DNA of 7,186 bases from positions 16,542 to 23,727 of the forward strand of contig CALMAV010000091.1 in NCBI GenBank assembly GCA_937859895.1, read 5' to 3'. The position numbers and the translations under genes were made by a program. The DNA comes from an uncultured Bryobacterales bacterium (GTDB lineage: Bacteria; Acidobacteriota; Terriglobia; Bryobacterales; Bryobacteraceae). The stretch's first letter is position 1. Each line of letters opens with the position of its first letter. Shown one piece after another: positions 6,223 through 7,186 of the stretch. The notes under the pieces were generated by a model that saw nothing but the letters and a program-made list of their open reading frames with translations, was not told where the DNA came from and did not search any database.

Positions 6223-6573
6223 ATGACCGGAGTACAGATTTTCGGATTGAAGAACTCGCAGGCAACCCGGGCGGCTGAACGGTTCTTCAAAGAACGGAGT
6301 ATCGCGATTCATTTTGTCGATCTGAAGCAGAAGCCTATGGCACCCGGTGAGATCAAGCGGTTCATCGACCGCTTCGGCTTACAGCACCTGATAGACAAGC
6401 AAGCGAAGAGTTACGAAGACGCCGGGCTGAAGTACCTGAAGGTCACCGATACTGAACTACTAGGCCGAATCGAGCGCAATCCAAAGCTACTGCTGCTGCC
6501 GTTGGTTCGCAGCGGTAAACAGATCAGTATTGGCCAGGACGAGGAAGCTTGGCGGGCAATGCTCGCTCAATAG
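6223..6573 (+). CDS. ArsC/Spx-like thioredoxin-fold protein lacking the catalytic cysteine
   Basis: The product from ATG 6223 is 116 residues, the usual size of the ArsC/Spx/YffB family. VQIFGLKNSQATRAAERFF (4-22) aligns with the family opening in which a catalytic cysteine follows the first strand; here the position is Ser12. The later segment NPKLLLLPLV (86-95) matches the strand ending in the cis-proline (Pro93), but the Arg normally just before that Pro is Leu92. The GKQISIGQDEEAW end is family-like. With no cysteine in the whole protein, it cannot work as a thiol arsenate reductase. A binding or regulatory role is possible, but that is inference. An upstream in-frame GTG at 6184 would add 13 residues and one Cys, but has no ribosome-binding site and lies outside the family alignment; the ATG site is also weak. 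It starts 52 bases after the acetyltransferase stop and may share its transcript. Confidence 0.85.
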   Translation: MTGVQIFGLKNSQATRAAERFFKERSIAIHFVDLKQKPMAPGEIKRFIDRFGLQHLIDKQAKSYEDAGLKYLKVTDTELLGRIERNPKLLLLPLVRSGKQISIGQDEEAWRAMLAQ

Positions 6574-6583
6574 CGACCTGTTA

Positions 6584-7054
6584 CTAGACCTGCTTCTCTG
6601 CCAAGTCGCCAACGATCGGCAGTTTCGTCCGCTTATTCATGAAGGCCTGGTACATCATGAAAAGGAAAAGAACGAGGGTTGCAAACGAAATAACGGGGTA
6701 GAGACCGATCAGCAGAATGCCCAGCCCATGAGTAATAACGGCCAGCAGGGCCACAAGAATCTGCAGAGCAATAAAGAGCAGAAAAATTGCGCCGTGTAGA
6801 AACAGAGACTGCAAAGCGTGAAAGCGGACTGTGCGGTTGGTGCTATAAGGCGCAATGAACAACAACGCGAGGGCGCAAATAATGCCAATTAATAACGGAA
6901 TGTAGCAGAGCATCGACGCTATGTTGTCGCCAATGCCCTGAGTGCCGGATAGGGAGGCGCCGGTGCTTGTCCGTCCTCCTGATCCTAAAGGGGATCCGCA
7001 GTTTGGACAGAAAGCACCATTGGCCTGAGAGCCGCAATTAGGACAGAATGCCAT
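6584..7054 (-). CDS. Zinc-ribbon membrane protein, DUF4870/Tic20-like
   Basis: The 156-residue product opens with a double CPNC zinc ribbon (Cys4, Cys7, Cys16, Cys19). A Gly/Ser-rich linker spans about 21-42, followed by a membrane domain with helices around 45-69, 83-106 and 108-138, the last long enough to be counted as one or two. The segment RTVRFHALQSLFLHGAIFLL (74-93) matches the RFHAxQS pattern of the DUF4870/Tic20-like small membrane proteins, and the end KLPIVGDLAEKQ is also usual there. Function in this group is not established; the ribbon probably sits on the cytoplasmic face and binds a metal ion. The gene begins six bases after the stop of the upstream minus-strand gene, so the two are probably one operon, although no strong ribosome-binding site is seen. 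It converges on the ArsC-like gene with only ten bases between, with no terminator there. Confidence 0.9.
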   Translation of the reverse strand: MAFCPNCGSQANGAFCPNCGSPLGSGGRTSTGASLSGTQGIGDNIASMLCYIPLLIGIICALALLFIAPYSTNRTVRFHALQSLFLHGAIFLLFIALQILVALLAVITHGLGILLIGLYPVISFATLVLFLFMMYQAFMNKRTKLPIVGDLAEKQV

Positions 7055-7060
7055 GTCTGT

Positions 7061-7186
7061 CTATACTGTCACAGGACGCCGGACTGAGCTCCGTAACGCC
7101 AGGTTCACCAGTACCATCAAAACCGAAAAGATTGGCAGCAGCATCAGTGCCCGTCCATACTGATTGCCGGTGGCCAGCGCTCCAAT
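7061..7186 (-). CDS. C-terminal fragment of a membrane protein (5' end outside window)
   Basis: On the minus strand the frame is open from the window edge at 7186 to a TAG at 7061-7063, giving the last 41 residues of a larger protein. They start IGALATGNQYGRALM, continue with a hydrophobic helix LLPIFSVLMVLVNLAL and end in a basic tail RSSVRRPVTV. A final transmembrane helix with a positively charged cytoplasmic end fits an inner-membrane transporter. The layout is reminiscent of the end of phosphate-type ABC permeases, but 41 residues are too few to name a family. It lies six bases upstream of the zinc-ribbon gene on the same strand. Confidence 0.6.
   Translation of the reverse strand: MGALATGNQYGRALMLLPIFSVLMVLVNLALRSSVRRPVTV

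Noticed and set aside
6171..6278. 35-codon frame starting at an ATG directly after the acetyltransferase stop
   Set aside because: It overlaps the ArsC-like gene in another frame, has no recognisable features and is short enough to arise by chance.

Overview
The window reads like a chromosomal segment from an Acidobacteriota (Terriglobia-type) bacterium. This is inferred from three things: a large Oar-like TonB-dependent receptor C-terminus with the motifs common in that phylum, periplasmic TPR and FecR-domain proteins directly downstream, and a secreted helical hypothetical protein paired with a small Cys-rich protein. No rRNA, tRNA, CRISPR array, insertion sequence, integrase or phage gene was seen, and nothing marks the window as a mobile island.

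Layout. Bases 1-4610 hold five genes, all on the plus strand and closely spaced: the 3' part of a TonB-dependent outer-membrane receptor (1-1728), a secreted ten-repeat TPR protein (1734-2903), a secreted FecR-domain protein (about 2912-3643), a secreted helical protein of unknown function (3678-4301), and a Cys-rich putative zinc-binding protein (4302-4610). A LysR-family regulator on the minus strand (4669-5565) converges on this block. It is divergent from a GNAT acetyltransferase gene (5646-6170), with 80 bp between them. A Cys-less ArsC/Spx-like thioredoxin-fold protein (6223-6573) follows the acetyltransferase. The right end is a minus-strand pair: a zinc-ribbon plus membrane-domain protein (6584-7054), and upstream of it the last 41 codons of a membrane protein that leaves the window (7061-7186).

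How the genes may work together. Four of the first five products carry, or in the case of the truncated receptor should carry, export signals, so the block looks like an envelope cluster: outer-membrane uptake or binding, a periplasmic TPR scaffold and a FecR-type periplasmic domain. There is no ECF sigma factor in the window, so a classical Fec-type signalling circuit cannot be claimed. The LysR/GNAT pair is a standard divergent regulator-target arrangement, but no convincing operator was found.

The points most worth checking are a terminator-like hairpin embedded in the signal-peptide codons of the TPR gene, an apparent CTG start with a good ribosome-binding site for the FecR-domain gene, the cysteine-to-serine replacement in the ArsC-like protein, and the same-frame, zero-gap coupling of the secreted protein to the Cys-rich protein. 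I see no clear evidence of a complete new system such as defence, a biosynthetic cluster or a mobile element.
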